Assembly (NCBI RefSeq): GCF_014651775.1
Contig: NZ_BMXN01000002.1
Coordinates: forward strand, 62,001-126,000
Direction: 5' to 3'
Origin: Vreelandella hamiltonii
GTDB taxonomy: Bacteria > Pseudomonadota > Gammaproteobacteria > Pseudomonadales > Halomonadaceae
Length of the DNA stretch: 64,000 nt
In this document: one piece after another, positions 34,977-43,219 of the stretch
Numbering within the stretch: position 1 is the stretch's first letter
Layout: each line of letters begins with the position of its first letter
Notes under the pieces: model-generated
Seen by the model: the letters and a program-made list of their open reading frames with translations, nothing else
Database searches by the model: none
What the model was told of the DNA's origin: nothing
Position numbers and translations under genes: made by a program

Positions 34977-35825
34977 ATGTCATTGAATGAATCCACGACC
35001 TCTTCCAGCGATTATGACTTCCGCTTTGGCGGTATTCGGCGCCTTTACGGCCAGCGTGCGGCGCAGGCATTTCGCCGTGCCCACGTGGTGGTGGTCGGTG
35101 TCGGTGGTGTAGGTAGCTGGACGGTCGAGGCGCTAGCCCGCTCAGGCATCGGCAAGCTCACGCTGATCGATCTGGACGACGTGTGCGTCTCCAACGTCAA
35201 CCGCCAGCTCCACGCGCTGGATGGCACGATTGGCCAGCCCAAAGTAGACGTGCTGGCCCAGCGCTGCCGCCTGATTGCCCCCGAGATCGAAATCATTGCG
35301 GATACCGCCTTCGTCACGCCCACCAATCTGGCCGAACGCATTCCCGACGATGCCGACCACGTGGTGGATGCCATCGACAGCGTCATCGCCAAGGCCGCGC
35401 TGATTGCCTGGTGCAAGCGGCGCAAGATCCCGATTACCGTCACCGGTGCGGCAGGCGGGCAAACCGACCCCACGCGCATTCAAGTGGCGGATTTGACCCG
35501 CACCGAGCACGACCCGCTGCTTTCCAAAGTGCGCTCGCGGCTGCGCCGCGACTACGGCTTCTCCCGTAACCCCAAGCGGCGTTTCTCGGTGGAGTGCGTC
35601 TACTCCGACGAGCAGCTGATCTACCCCGGCGCCGACGGCGAAGTGTGCCTGCAAAAGCCCGGCAGCGGCGATGCCACACGGCTGGACTGCGCTTCCGGCT
35701 TTGGCGCGGCGACCTTTCTCACCGGCACCTTTGGCTTCGTGGCGGCCTCCAAAGTGCTGGAGCGGCTGGCCAAAAAAGCGCAGCAGCCCGCCGCCACACA
35801 CACAACCGAAGAGGAAAGCGAATGA
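34977..35825 (+). CDS. tcdA: tRNA threonylcarbamoyladenosine dehydratase (TcdA/CsdL)
   Basis: A 282-residue E1-like ATP-dependent enzyme that cyclises t6A37 of tRNA to ct6A. The start ATG at 34977 is preferred; a GTG at 34965 overlaps the truC stop and is possible. It opens DYDFRFGGIRRLYGQ and has the nucleotide-binding VVGVGGVGSWTVEALARSGIG, LIDLDDVCVSNVNRQLHAL, the VTGAAGGQTDPTRIQV loop and FSVECVYSDE. With truC directly upstream, two tRNA-modification enzymes share a probable transcript. Confidence 0.93.
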   Translation: MSLNESTTSSSDYDFRFGGIRRLYGQRAAQAFRRAHVVVVGVGGVGSWTVEALARSGIGKLTLIDLDDVCVSNVNRQLHALDGTIGQPKVDVLAQRCRLIAPEIEIIADTAFVTPTNLAERIPDDADHVVDAIDSVIAKAALIAWCKRRKIPITVTGAAGGQTDPTRIQVADLTRTEHDPLLSKVRSRLRRDYGFSRNPKRRFSVECVYSDEQLIYPGADGEVCLQKPGSGDATRLDCASGFGAATFLTGTFGFVAASKVLERLAKKAQQPAATHTTEEESE

Positions 35826-36040
35826 CCACCCCCACCCCTGGCATTTACCGCCACTACAAAGGCAACCTTTACGAAGTGATGGGCACCGCCCAGCACAGCG
35901 AAAGCGAAGAACCGCTGGTGGTCTACCGCGCCCTCTACGGCGACTACGGCCTTTGGGTGCGCCCGCTGGCGATGTTCACGGAGAGCGTGACGAAAGAGGG
36001 CAACACCCAGCCGCGCTTTGCATTGGAGAAGGCGTTCTAG
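35822..36040 (+). CDS. DUF1653 domain protein
   Basis: A 72-residue small protein whose ATG overlaps the tcdA stop by 4 bp. It contains the DUF1653 pattern GIYRHYKGNLYEVMGTAQHSE, then EPLVVYRALYGDYGLWVRPLAMFTE. The family is widespread, compact and of unknown function, with a probable SH3-like beta fold. It is the last gene before the 100-bp repeat array. Confidence 0.88.
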   Translation: MTTPTPGIYRHYKGNLYEVMGTAQHSESEEPLVVYRALYGDYGLWVRPLAMFTESVTKEGNTQPRFALEKAF

Positions 36041-36110
36041 CCCTACTGATGCTGGTGTCGCAAGCGCTGACGCATCCGGTCATTGCGACATAAAAGTGTG
36101 TTTGCGCTAA
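36041..36110. other. Spacer between the DUF1653 gene and the repeat array
   Basis: Seventy bases between the stop codon at 36040 and the first repeat unit. No convincing terminator hairpin is visible, so transcripts of the truC-tcdA-DUF1653 set may end inside the palindromic array. Confidence 0.4.
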
Positions 36111-36985
36111 TCTGTGGGAAGCCAATGCATTGGGCGACTACCTGGGCAAGCACAGGTGCCGCCATCATCGCGGGCTGAAGCCCCCTCCCACCAGGTCATT
36201 GCCCAGCTCACCTGTGGGAGGCCAATTCATTGGGCGACTGCCTGAGTAGCCACCCCAGCCTGCTTGTGGGAGGCCAATTCATTGGGCGATTGCTTGGGCA
36301 GGCACAGGTGCTGCCATCATCGCGGGCTAAAGCCCCCTCTCACGAGGTCATTGCCCAGCTCACCTGTGGGAGGCCAATTCATTGGGCGATTGCTTGGGCA
36401 GGCACAGGTGCTGCCATCATCGCGGGCTAAAGCCCCCTCCCACCAGGTCATGTCCCAGCTCACCTGTGGGAAGCCAATGCATTGGGCGACTACCTGGGCA
36501 AGCACAGGTGCCGCCATCATCGCGGGCTGAAGCCCCCTCCCACCAGGTCATTGCCCAGCTCACCTGTGGGAGGCCAATTCATTGGGCGACTGCCTGAGCA
36601 AGCACAGGTGCTGCCATCATCGCGGGCTAAAGCCCCCTCCCACCAGGTCATGTCCCAGCTCACCTGTGGGAAGCCAATGCATTGGGCGACTACCTGGGCA
36701 AGCACAGGTGTCGCCATCATCGCGGGCTAAAGCCCCCTCCCACCAGGTCATGTCCCAGCTCACCTGTGGGAAGCCAATGCATTGGGCGACTACCTGGGCA
36801 AGCACAGGTGTCGCCATCATCGCGGGCTAAAGCCCCCTCCCACCAGGTCATTGCCCAGCTCACCTGTGGGAGGCCAATTCATTGGGCGACTGCCTGAGCA
36901 AGCACAGGTGCCGCCATCATCGCGGGCTGAAGCCCCCTCCCACCAGGTCATTGCCCAGCCCACCTGTGGGTGGCCAATTGATTCA
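36111..36985. repeat. Tandem array of 100-bp BIME-like units made of two REP-like palindromes
   Basis: Unit starts (CTGTGGGA) fall at 36111, 36211, 36263, 36363, 36463, 36563, 36663, 36763 and 36863, plus a truncated end unit at 36963. The period is exactly 100 bp except for one shortened unit of 52 bp at 36211. Each unit has stem CACCTGTG / CACAGGTG enclosing CCAAT-TC-ATTGG, then GGGCT-GA-AGCCC inside CTCCCAC on the opposite strand, so two REP-like elements face each other. The second element, read on the minus strand (GTGGGAGGGGGCTTCAGCC...), resembles Pseudomonas REPs. Any frames across it are periodic artefacts. It lies between converging genes. Confidence 0.95.
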
Positions 36986-37019
36986 CGCCAGAATGCGATG
37001 AACCTTGTGTTTAGGGGCG

Positions 37020-38246
37020 TTACTCCCAGGCAGGGAAGGGGTCCGGGAGCTGCTTCCACGCTTCCATGCCTTCGAGCAACTCTGCTTCGCTCAGCAGGCA
37101 CTCATCCAGCGCAGCACGCATGCGGGATTGATCCATGTTCTGGCCAATGAACACCAGCTCCTGGCGCATATCGCCAAACGGCTCTTGCCATTTCTCCAGG
37201 ATGAACTGGCGGTATTCCGGGTCTTCCGGCCAGTTGGCTTCCGGAATGGCTTTCCAGAACACCCCGGCGGGGCCATGATGGGCTATGCCGCCTGCCTGGC
37301 TCCACTGGCCCGCGTAGCGGGGGCGAGTGGCCAGCCAGAAAAAGCCTTTGGAGCGCAGCAGGCCCTTGCCGAACCACTCGGCATTCAGCAGGTCGTGAAA
37401 TTTTTGCGGGTGAAAGGGGCGGCGGGCGTGGTAGGCGAAGCTGCCAATGCCGTACTCTTCGGTTTCCGGCACGTGCTCTCCGCGCATCTCCTTGAGCCAG
37501 CCGGGCGCCTGCTGGGCGCGCTCGAAATCGAACTTGCCGGTATCCAGCACCTTGTCCAGCGGGACGCCGCCTTGGGTGATGGGCACCAGCTCGGCCTCCG
37601 GGTTGAGCGAGCGCAGGATCGCTTTCAGTGACGCCAGTTCGGTCTCACTGATCAAGTCCGTCTTGCTGATCAGCAGCACATCGCAAAACTCGATCTGGTC
37701 CACCAGCAGGTCGGCGACGTTGCGCTCATCGTCCTCGCCCAGGCTTTCTCCCGCCTCGGCCAGGCTCTGCGCTTCTTGGTACTGAGCCAGGAAGTTGGCG
37801 CCATCGACCACGGTGACCAGCGTGTCCAGTCTTGCGACCTGGGAAAGGCTCTGGCCGCTTTCGTCTTCGAAGGTAAAGGTTTCTGCCACGGGCAGCGGCT
37901 CGGAGATGCCGGTGGACTCGATGACCAGGTAATCGAATTTGCCCTCGCGAGCCAGTTGGCTCACCTCTACCAGCAGATCTTCGCGTAGCGTGCAGCAGAT
38001 GCAGCCGTTGCTCATTTCGACCAGCCGCTCTTCCGAACGATTCAGTGCGACGTCACTGTCCAGCATCGGCTCGCCGGGGCCGCCGCGTACCAGTGCACCA
38101 TCGATATTGACCTCGCTCATGTCGTTGACGATCACCGCCACGCGACGACCCTCGCGATTGGCGAGAATATGATTGAGCACGGTGGTTTTCCCCGCGCCCA
38201 GAAAGCCGGAAAGCACGGTCACGGGTAAAGGAGCGAACGCAGACAT
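37020..38246 (-). CDS. COG0523/CobW family GTPase, probable zinc chaperone (ZigA/YciC type)
   Basis: A 408-residue G3E GTPase. Walker A is [10 protein letters not shown] (13-22), [10 protein letters not shown] follows, the metal-binding CxCC motif is CICC at 82-85 ([10 protein letters not shown]), ESTGISEP is the switch region and SKTD the guanine-specificity motif. The C-terminal half has the CobW C domain ([11 protein letters not shown]) and ends with [25 protein letters not shown]. The long form with a C-terminal domain and a Zur-like box upstream fit ZigA/YciC-type proteins that supply zinc to client proteins when zinc is scarce. It is not near cobalamin genes, so a CobW role in B12 synthesis is less likely. 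Confidence 0.88.
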   Translation of the reverse strand: MSAFAPLPVTVLSGFLGAGKTTVLNHILANREGRRVAVIVNDMSEVNIDGALVRGGPGEPMLDSDVALNRSEERLVEMSNGCICCTLREDLLVEVSQLAREGKFDYLVIESTGISEPLPVAETFTFEDESGQSLSQVARLDTLVTVVDGANFLAQYQEAQSLAEAGESLGEDDERNVADLLVDQIEFCDVLLISKTDLISETELASLKAILRSLNPEAELVPITQGGVPLDKVLDTGKFDFERAQQAPGWLKEMRGEHVPETEEYGIGSFAYHARRPFHPQKFHDLLNAEWFGKGLLRSKGFFWLATRPRYAGQWSQAGGIAHHGPAGVFWKAIPEANWPEDPEYRQFILEKWQEPFGDMRQELVFIGQNMDQSRMRAALDECLLSEAELLEGMEAWKQLPDPFPAWE

Positions 38247-38274
38247 TGCCAGTACCTCTAAACGGGTTTATGTT

Positions 38275-38291
38275 ATGTGATAATATAACAT
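38275..38291 (-). promoter_or_regulatory. Zur box upstream of the COG0523 GTPase
   Basis: ATGTGATAATATAACAT differs from the Zur consensus ATGTTATANTATAACAT at one position. It lies 29-45 bases before the GTPase start. Overlapping it, 38270-38291 has a second inverted repeat ATGTTAT-N8-ATAACAT. Confidence 0.75.
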
Positions 38292-38343
38292 TTATTTGCC
38301 GATGAAAACGATACCTTGAATACTGGCTGATCAGGACGTGAGC

Positions 38344-38670
38344 TTACCGCTTGTATTGGGTTGGGCAGTAACCGCGCAGAACCTCTGGGGAGCGCAGTGC
38401 AGCATGCTTGGTGGTTCTACCTGATACCCGTTGGCGCCATAGGCGAAAAGAGGTCGGTTTGAGCTGGTGACGCATGATGGCGATCACCTCAGGCTCGCCT
38501 AGCCCGAACAGTGATGCAATTGCCTCGAAAGGAGTACGATCCTCCCAAGCCATCTCGATGATGCGAGACTGCTCGTCGAGTGGCAAACGATGAAAGCGTT
38601 TTACAGCAGCATGGGGCATGGCGGGGTCAATGGCGCAAAGAGTGGTACGTTCATTGTACGCTATGAGCAA
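38344..38670 (-). CDS. TIGR03643 family small protein
   Basis: A protein of up to 108 residues. The core LPLDEQSRIIEMAWEDRTPFEAIASLFGLGEPEVIAIMRHQLKPTSFRLWRQRVSGRTTKH matches the TIGR03643 (DUF2805) family, a short HTH-like fold with unknown function. The frame opens with TTG at 38670, overlapping the methyltransferase end by 10 bp; the ATG at 38619 (MPHAAVKRF) gives 91 residues and may be the true start. It ends RGYCPTQYKR. It is on the same strand as the GTPase but upstream of that gene's promoter. Confidence 0.8.
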   Translation of the reverse strand: MLIAYNERTTLCAIDPAMPHAAVKRFHRLPLDEQSRIIEMAWEDRTPFEAIASLFGLGEPEVIAIMRHQLKPTSFRLWRQRVSGRTTKHAALRSPEVLRGYCPTQYKR

Positions 38671-39308
38671 CTTGTATTGGTACTGTCTGGTTTGTCTTTG
38701 GCTGCCAGCAGGGCTCGAAAAAGCCCGTTCATCAGCACTGGCCGATCATGACGAATCCGAAAACCTGCCTGCGTCAGCAGCGGGGTTGCTTGGCGAGTGA
38801 TGTCGGTAGCGATAAAAGAGGTCAGCAGATTCAACGCCCGTCGCCCCCTTCCCGCTGCGTGGGTGTCAGGCTGAAACTTGTCCAGGACGCACAGCTGCCC
38901 GCCGGGCTTCAAGACGCGAAACGCTTCTGCCAGCCCTTTTTCGGGTTGGGGCATGACCGCCAGGATCAGATGCATGACCACCACATCGAAATGCCCATCG
39001 GCATAATCCAGTGCTGCAGCATCCATGATCTTGCACAGCACGTCGCGCTGGTGGCGGTTGGCCCGGGCATCGGCGCGCTTCAACATGGCGGGCGTCACAT
39101 CGGTCAAGTGCACTTCCAGCTCGCGGGGGAGAAAGTGAAGGTCCAGCCCCGTACCGGCTCCTACCACCAATACGCGCATGCCTGGCTCCCAATCCACGTG
39201 GCTCAGCGCCACCTGGCGCGGTTTACGCAGTGCTCGTGAGATCAGAACGTCATAAACAGGTGCATACAGGCTATAGCGCAGACGATTCCAGGCGGTGGTA
39301 TTCAGCAT
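38661..39308 (-). CDS. Class I SAM-dependent methyltransferase
   Basis: A 215-residue protein starting at the ATG at 39308 (MLNTTAWNRLRYSLYAPVYD). SAM-binding motif I is MRVLVVGAGTGLDLHFLP. The acidic loop VHLTDVTPAMLKRA, motif IV HFDVVVMHLILAVMPQPEKGLAEAFRVLKPGGQLCVLDKF and a C-terminal FRALLAAK follow. It resembles phosphatidylethanolamine N-methyltransferase and UbiE-like enzymes, but the substrate is not clear. Its end overlaps the TIGR03643 frame. Confidence 0.85.
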   Translation of the reverse strand: MLNTTAWNRLRYSLYAPVYDVLISRALRKPRQVALSHVDWEPGMRVLVVGAGTGLDLHFLPRELEVHLTDVTPAMLKRADARANRHQRDVLCKIMDAAALDYADGHFDVVVMHLILAVMPQPEKGLAEAFRVLKPGGQLCVLDKFQPDTHAAGRGRRALNLLTSFIATDITRQATPLLTQAGFRIRHDRPVLMNGLFRALLAAKDKPDSTNTSCS

Positions 39309-39489
39309 GAGCGTTACCTTGTGATGCGCATTGGGCAGTCGGGCGTGTTGGCGCGGAAGGCATGAACATCTATAGCATGAATATCGAAAGGCTACCAAGC
39401 CGTACGATTTATCCTTGGATACACTTTGAATCCATTTTGTTACTTATGGATACATTTTGTGGTGGTTTGACGTGGTGCGGAGGGGGAGA

Positions 39490-39864
39490 TTACTCACCCA
39501 AAGAGGCCTGTTGCTGTAAGCGGTGGGCAAGACTTTCGGTAATGTCCAGTATCAGTTGTCGATCTTGTTGCTTTAATGGCGCTAATAAGAGTTTGATTCT
39601 TTGCGTCTGGTCATCGATATGTACACTGGCTTCTCCGAGTAATTCCGCGGCCTCACAATTGAAAATCTCGGCTAATTCAAGTAAGCGCACAATATTGGGT
39701 ATGACCCGCCCTCTCTCAATACGTGATACCGCTTCGTTGCCTACCCCCAACCGCTCGGCAACCTCTTCTTGAGTGAGTTGGCAGCGTATTCGCTGCTTGG
39801 CAATGGCTCGTCCGATATTTCCAGCTAGCCGTTTCTGTTCAATTTTGTTCACACTTTCCTCCAT
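39490..39864 (-). CDS. XRE family transcriptional regulator
   Basis: A 124-residue protein starting at the ATG at 39864 (MEESVNKIEQKRL). Residues ~15-70 form a typical Cro/CI HTH: IAKQRIRCQLTQEEVAERLGVGNEAVSRIERGRVIPNIVRLLELAEIF. A C-terminal helical region (IKLLLAPLKQQDRQLILDITESLAHRLQQQ) may dimerise. The longer frame to 39957 is AT-rich upstream sequence. It diverges from the GGDEF-EAL gene and might control it, but no clear operator was assigned. Confidence 0.85.
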   Translation of the reverse strand: MEESVNKIEQKRLAGNIGRAIAKQRIRCQLTQEEVAERLGVGNEAVSRIERGRVIPNIVRLLELAEIFNCEAAELLGEASVHIDDQTQRIKLLLAPLKQQDRQLILDITESLAHRLQQQASLGE

Positions 39865-40328
39865 ATAGCCCTGAATGGTTGGGGAACGGCCTATTGACAT
39901 GAAGGACTGTTTAGGTTGAATATCATCCTGATGGGTTGAGTGGTGATGAGGTCCCAAGCTTTTTTTTCACGCCAGCGCGCACGCGCAGCGTTAAACGGAT
40001 TAACTTTTTTTAAATTAGTCATTTGATTAAATGTTGATGCTGGTGGGGAGAAAGTGAAGTGAGTTTCATTAGGTTTTGAAACCCAGTCATGAATCGTTTT
40101 TAAGATGACGAAAAAAGAGTCTTGTTGAGTGCGTTAAAACAGCAAGAGAGCGAGTACAGGTGAGCAGTACCTAAACTCGAATCAAGTCAGTGAGCCCGCT
40201 AAAGGGTTGACTACTCATACCATCACTGTATGGCTCAGGGATGATCACACAGCGGTCAATAAGGCTTATTAAAAAGCATTTGGCTTGCCATCGTGGCTGA
40301 CCTATAGAACCCGAAGGCGCTAAATATC
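39865..40328. promoter_or_regulatory. Long AT-rich intergenic region between the XRE regulator and the GGDEF-EAL gene
   Basis: 464 bp without a supported gene. It contains runs CTTTTTTTTTC (~39958) and AACTTTTTTTAAA (~40004), a 12-base palindrome GGTTTTGAAACC (40074 region), a CATAC / GTATG inverted repeat near 40217-40232, and TTGACT at about 40207 that could be a -35 box. The low GC contrasts with most of the window. No RNA gene is evident. Confidence 0.4.
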
Positions 40329-43142
40329 ATGGCTTCCACGACGGCTCCAGAAATTTTTCAGCAACTCGCCGCCAGCTTGACGCGTGTCAGCCAGGGTGAT
40401 TTTTTTTGTCACGTTGCTGAGTCCCTTGCTGCTCTGCTCGATATCGACCATGTCATGATTGCGCGTATCGAGCCTCGCAAGAAAAGAGCGCTGCCACTGG
40501 CCACATGGTCGTGCAGCGGCTTTGTCGATGCGCCGAGTTACGATTTGAAGCATACCCCGTGTGCCCAAGTGTCGTCAGACACCTGTTTCCACATGCCATC
40601 CCAGGTAGCTGCTCGCTTTCCTCATGACCCCAAGCTGGCGGTGTATGATGCCGAAGGATATCTTGGTGTGCCCATGTCGGACGCATCTGGGCAGTGTCAG
40701 GGCATCATTGCCATGATGCACTCGGCCCCTCTCGAATTGCCCGACTATGCCACTGAAGTGCTGCGTATCGTGGCTTCCCTGGCAGGGTTCGAGTTGTCTC
40801 GACGTCAGGTTGGCGCGAGAGCCGATGAACAAATCGCCAGCAAGCAGCGTGCCCTGAGGCTGTTGAATCGCGTCAACGAAGCACGTTTTCACGCCACGGA
40901 CGAGCAGGGGTTGCTCCAGGCAGCCTGCCGAGCCATGGTCGAAGTCGGTGGCTACAGTGCTGCCTGGGTGCACGAGCGCCCGCCGTCGTTTGCCCAATGT
41001 GAGCTGGGGCCGGTCACGGCCAGCGTTGATGAAGAAAGTGGCGACCTGGCGTGGTTGAGCCCCAGGCAGTTGTTGATCGAAGGGGGCAGCCGTGCTCTGG
41101 CGCTGACGGCGCTGGAAACCCAAGAAGCCGTGGTCTGGGCCCCGTCGCTGGCGGGTGAATATTCTGAACAGGCCTTCATGCTACGAGAGCTTGGTGTCAA
41201 TGCCTTCGTTGCACTGCCGCTGATCTACCGAGGGCAACGGCAGGGTGTCATGTGCCTTTACCAGGCAGAAGACGCGACGATAACCACAAGAGAGCTGCGG
41301 CTATTGAGTGAGCTGGCTGACGATGTTGCCTTCGGGGTCGACAACCTCTTGCATCGGCGATCCGAAGCGCGTATCCAGCACGCAGTGGCGCAGGTGGCGA
41401 CAGCCGTTTCGGCTCAGCATGGGCAGGCCTTTCTGACCCAACTGACGGATCACATGGCCAATGCGTTGGCGGCCGAAGTAGGCTTCATTGCCACACTAGA
41501 TGAGCGTGACCCCAATCTCGCCAACGTCTTGTCGCTGTTCGTGAACGGTCAGCCACAGGCACCTTTCAGCTACCATCTGGCCGGGGTGCCGTGTCAGGAT
41601 GTGCTCATCGAGCAGGAGTGCGTCGTTCTTGAAGGAGCAGGTATCCGCTTGCCCAAGGAAGCCAACGGCGCATTGGAATGGGTCAATGCTTATGTGGGGC
41701 GTCGGCTGGACGATGTCGAAGGACGGCCCGTGGGCATCATCGGGGTCATGTTCAAGGCACCTTTGGAGGATGCCCATATCGTCTGCACCGTGCTGCAAAT
41801 CTTCGCGGCGCGGGCTGCCTCGGAGTTGGGACGTCAAAAAGATGAAGCGCGCATTCGACAGCTGGCATTCTGCGATGCCGATACCCAACTCCCCAATCGG
41901 GCAGATTTCATTCAACACCTCGAAGAGCGAGTGATTCGCAAGACGAGTTCGCGCTTTGCATTGCTGCTCCTGGATCTCAATCACTTCAAGGAGATCAATG
42001 ATACCGCGGGACATGACATTGGCGATCTGGTGTTGAAAAAAGTCGCCCAGCGCTTTCGTCATGCATTGCCTGCCGGGGAGTACCTGGCAAGGCTGGGAGG
42101 AGATGAATTTGTCGTGGTGTGTGACAACGCCAACGATAAAGGCCGTGCCTTGATAACCGCCGAGCGGCTATGCAACAGTTTAGAGAATCCTATTGTTATA
42201 GAGCAGCACTCTTGCGAATTATCGGTCAGCGTGGGCATTTCGCTCTATCCGGTACACGGGCAAACAGCGCAGGCGTTATTAAAGCATGCGGATATCGCCA
42301 TGTACCAAGCGAAACGTCACAAGCTGTCTGCTCGTACGTTCGAACACTGGATGGGCCGCGCCGTGGCCGATCAACTACGCATTGCCAAGCGCCTGGCAGT
42401 GGCGCTGTCCAACCACTCCCTTTATCTCCACTTTCAACCTCAGGTCGACATGCGTACCGGCGAACTGATCGGTGCCGAGGCGCTGTGTCGCTGGCGGGAC
42501 GATGAGCTTGGCGAAGTCCCGCCCAGTCAGTTCGTGCCTATTGCGGAAGATCGAGGGATGATCGTGGCACTGGGCAATTGTGTCATCGAACAGGCGTGCC
42601 AGCAGTTGGCTGCCTGGCAGCGTCAAGGGTGTCAATTGAGCGGCCAGCTCTCCATCAATATTGCCGCAGACCAGTTTGAAGATAGCGAACTGGTGGCCAC
42701 CTTACTGAATAGCTGCCGACAGCATAGTATCGACCCCGACCAGCTGAGCGTCGAGATCACGGAAAGTGGCATCATGACTCACCCTGAGGACGCCATTGCA
42801 ACCACCGAGATCTTGAAGGGTCATGGCCTGGGCTTATCCATCGACGATTTCGGCACGGGCTATTCGTCGTTGGCCTACCTGAAGCGTTTTGCCGCCGACC
42901 GGATCAAGATCGATATTTCGTTCATCCGTGACATGCTGGTCAGTGATAGCGACCGCACCATCGTGGCCACGATCATCGCCATGGCCGACACATTGGGGCT
43001 GCAAACCATCGCCGAGGGCATCGAGTGTCAGGCCCAGGCAGAAGCGCTGCTGGAAATGGGCTGTTATCAGGCGCAGGGCTATTTTTACGACGCACCGCTC
43101 GACCCGCAGCAGTTTGCCCAACGCTGGCTGCTACCTGGCTGA
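40329..43142 (+). CDS. GAF-GGDEF-EAL protein, bifunctional cyclic-di-GMP enzyme
   Basis: A 937-residue cytoplasmic protein. The N-terminal ~510 residues look like three GAF-type sensor domains: ~8-165 (FQQLAASLTRVSQGDFF), ~180-340 (LRLLNRVNEARFHATDEQGLLQAACRAMVEVGGYSAAW) and ~345-505. A GGDEF domain follows with intact GGDEF at 590-594, then an EAL domain with EAL at 717-719 and DDFGTGYSSLAYLKRFAADRIKIDISFI. Both catalytic motifs are intact, so it could make and degrade c-di-GMP under control of the GAF domains. No membrane segment is seen. The ligands of the GAF domains are unknown. Confidence 0.93.
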   Translation: MASTTAPEIFQQLAASLTRVSQGDFFCHVAESLAALLDIDHVMIARIEPRKKRALPLATWSCSGFVDAPSYDLKHTPCAQVSSDTCFHMPSQVAARFPHDPKLAVYDAEGYLGVPMSDASGQCQGIIAMMHSAPLELPDYATEVLRIVASLAGFELSRRQVGARADEQIASKQRALRLLNRVNEARFHATDEQGLLQAACRAMVEVGGYSAAWVHERPPSFAQCELGPVTASVDEESGDLAWLSPRQLLIEGGSRALALTALETQEAVVWAPSLAGEYSEQAFMLRELGVNAFVALPLIYRGQRQGVMCLYQAEDATITTRELRLLSELADDVAFGVDNLLHRRSEARIQHAVAQVATAVSAQHGQAFLTQLTDHMANALAAEVGFIATLDERDPNLANVLSLFVNGQPQAPFSYHLAGVPCQDVLIEQECVVLEGAGIRLPKEANGALEWVNAYVGRRLDDVEGRPVGIIGVMFKAPLEDAHIVCTVLQIFAARAASELGRQKDEARIRQLAFCDADTQLPNRADFIQHLEERVIRKTSSRFALLLLDLNHFKEINDTAGHDIGDLVLKKVAQRFRHALPAGEYLARLGGDEFVVVCDNANDKGRALITAERLCNSLENPIVIEQHSCELSVSVGISLYPVHGQTAQALLKHADIAMYQAKRHKLSARTFEHWMGRAVADQLRIAKRLAVALSNHSLYLHFQPQVDMRTGELIGAEALCRWRDDELGEVPPSQFVPIAEDRGMIVALGNCVIEQACQQLAAWQRQGCQLSGQLSINIAADQFEDSELVATLLNSCRQHSIDPDQLSVEITESGIMTHPEDAIATTEILKGHGLGLSIDDFGTGYSSLAYLKRFAADRIKIDISFIRDMLVSDSDRTIVATIIAMADTLGLQTIAEGIECQAQAEALLEMGCYQAQGYFYDAPLDPQQFAQRWLLPG

Positions 43143-43149
43143 GACGAAG

Positions 43150-43177
43150 GCATGGCGGCAACGATGTGCCGCCATGC
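43150..43177. terminator. Hairpin between converging GGDEF-EAL and chemoreceptor genes
   Basis: A perfect 11-bp stem GCATGGCGGCA / TGCCGCCATGC with loop ACGATG lies 7 bases after the GGDEF-EAL stop. There is no T run, but the position between converging genes suggests transcription termination for one or both. Confidence 0.6.
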
Positions 43178-43219
43178 ATTGACCAACGATCATCTTGGCG
43201 CGTTGATCATCGGTAACGT

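Noticed and set aside
36111-36985. CRISPR array
   Set aside because: The whole 100-bp unit is conserved, with no unique spacers, and no cas gene is present.
36230-37101. Series of 60-95 residue open frames on both strands, repeated every 100 bp
   Set aside because: They are products of the 100-bp repeat: same peptide again and again in shifted copies, no ribosome sites, no family resemblance.
37020-38246. CobW for cobalamin synthesis
   Set aside because: No cobalamin biosynthesis genes nearby, and a Zur-like box precedes it; a zinc-related COG0523 role fits better.
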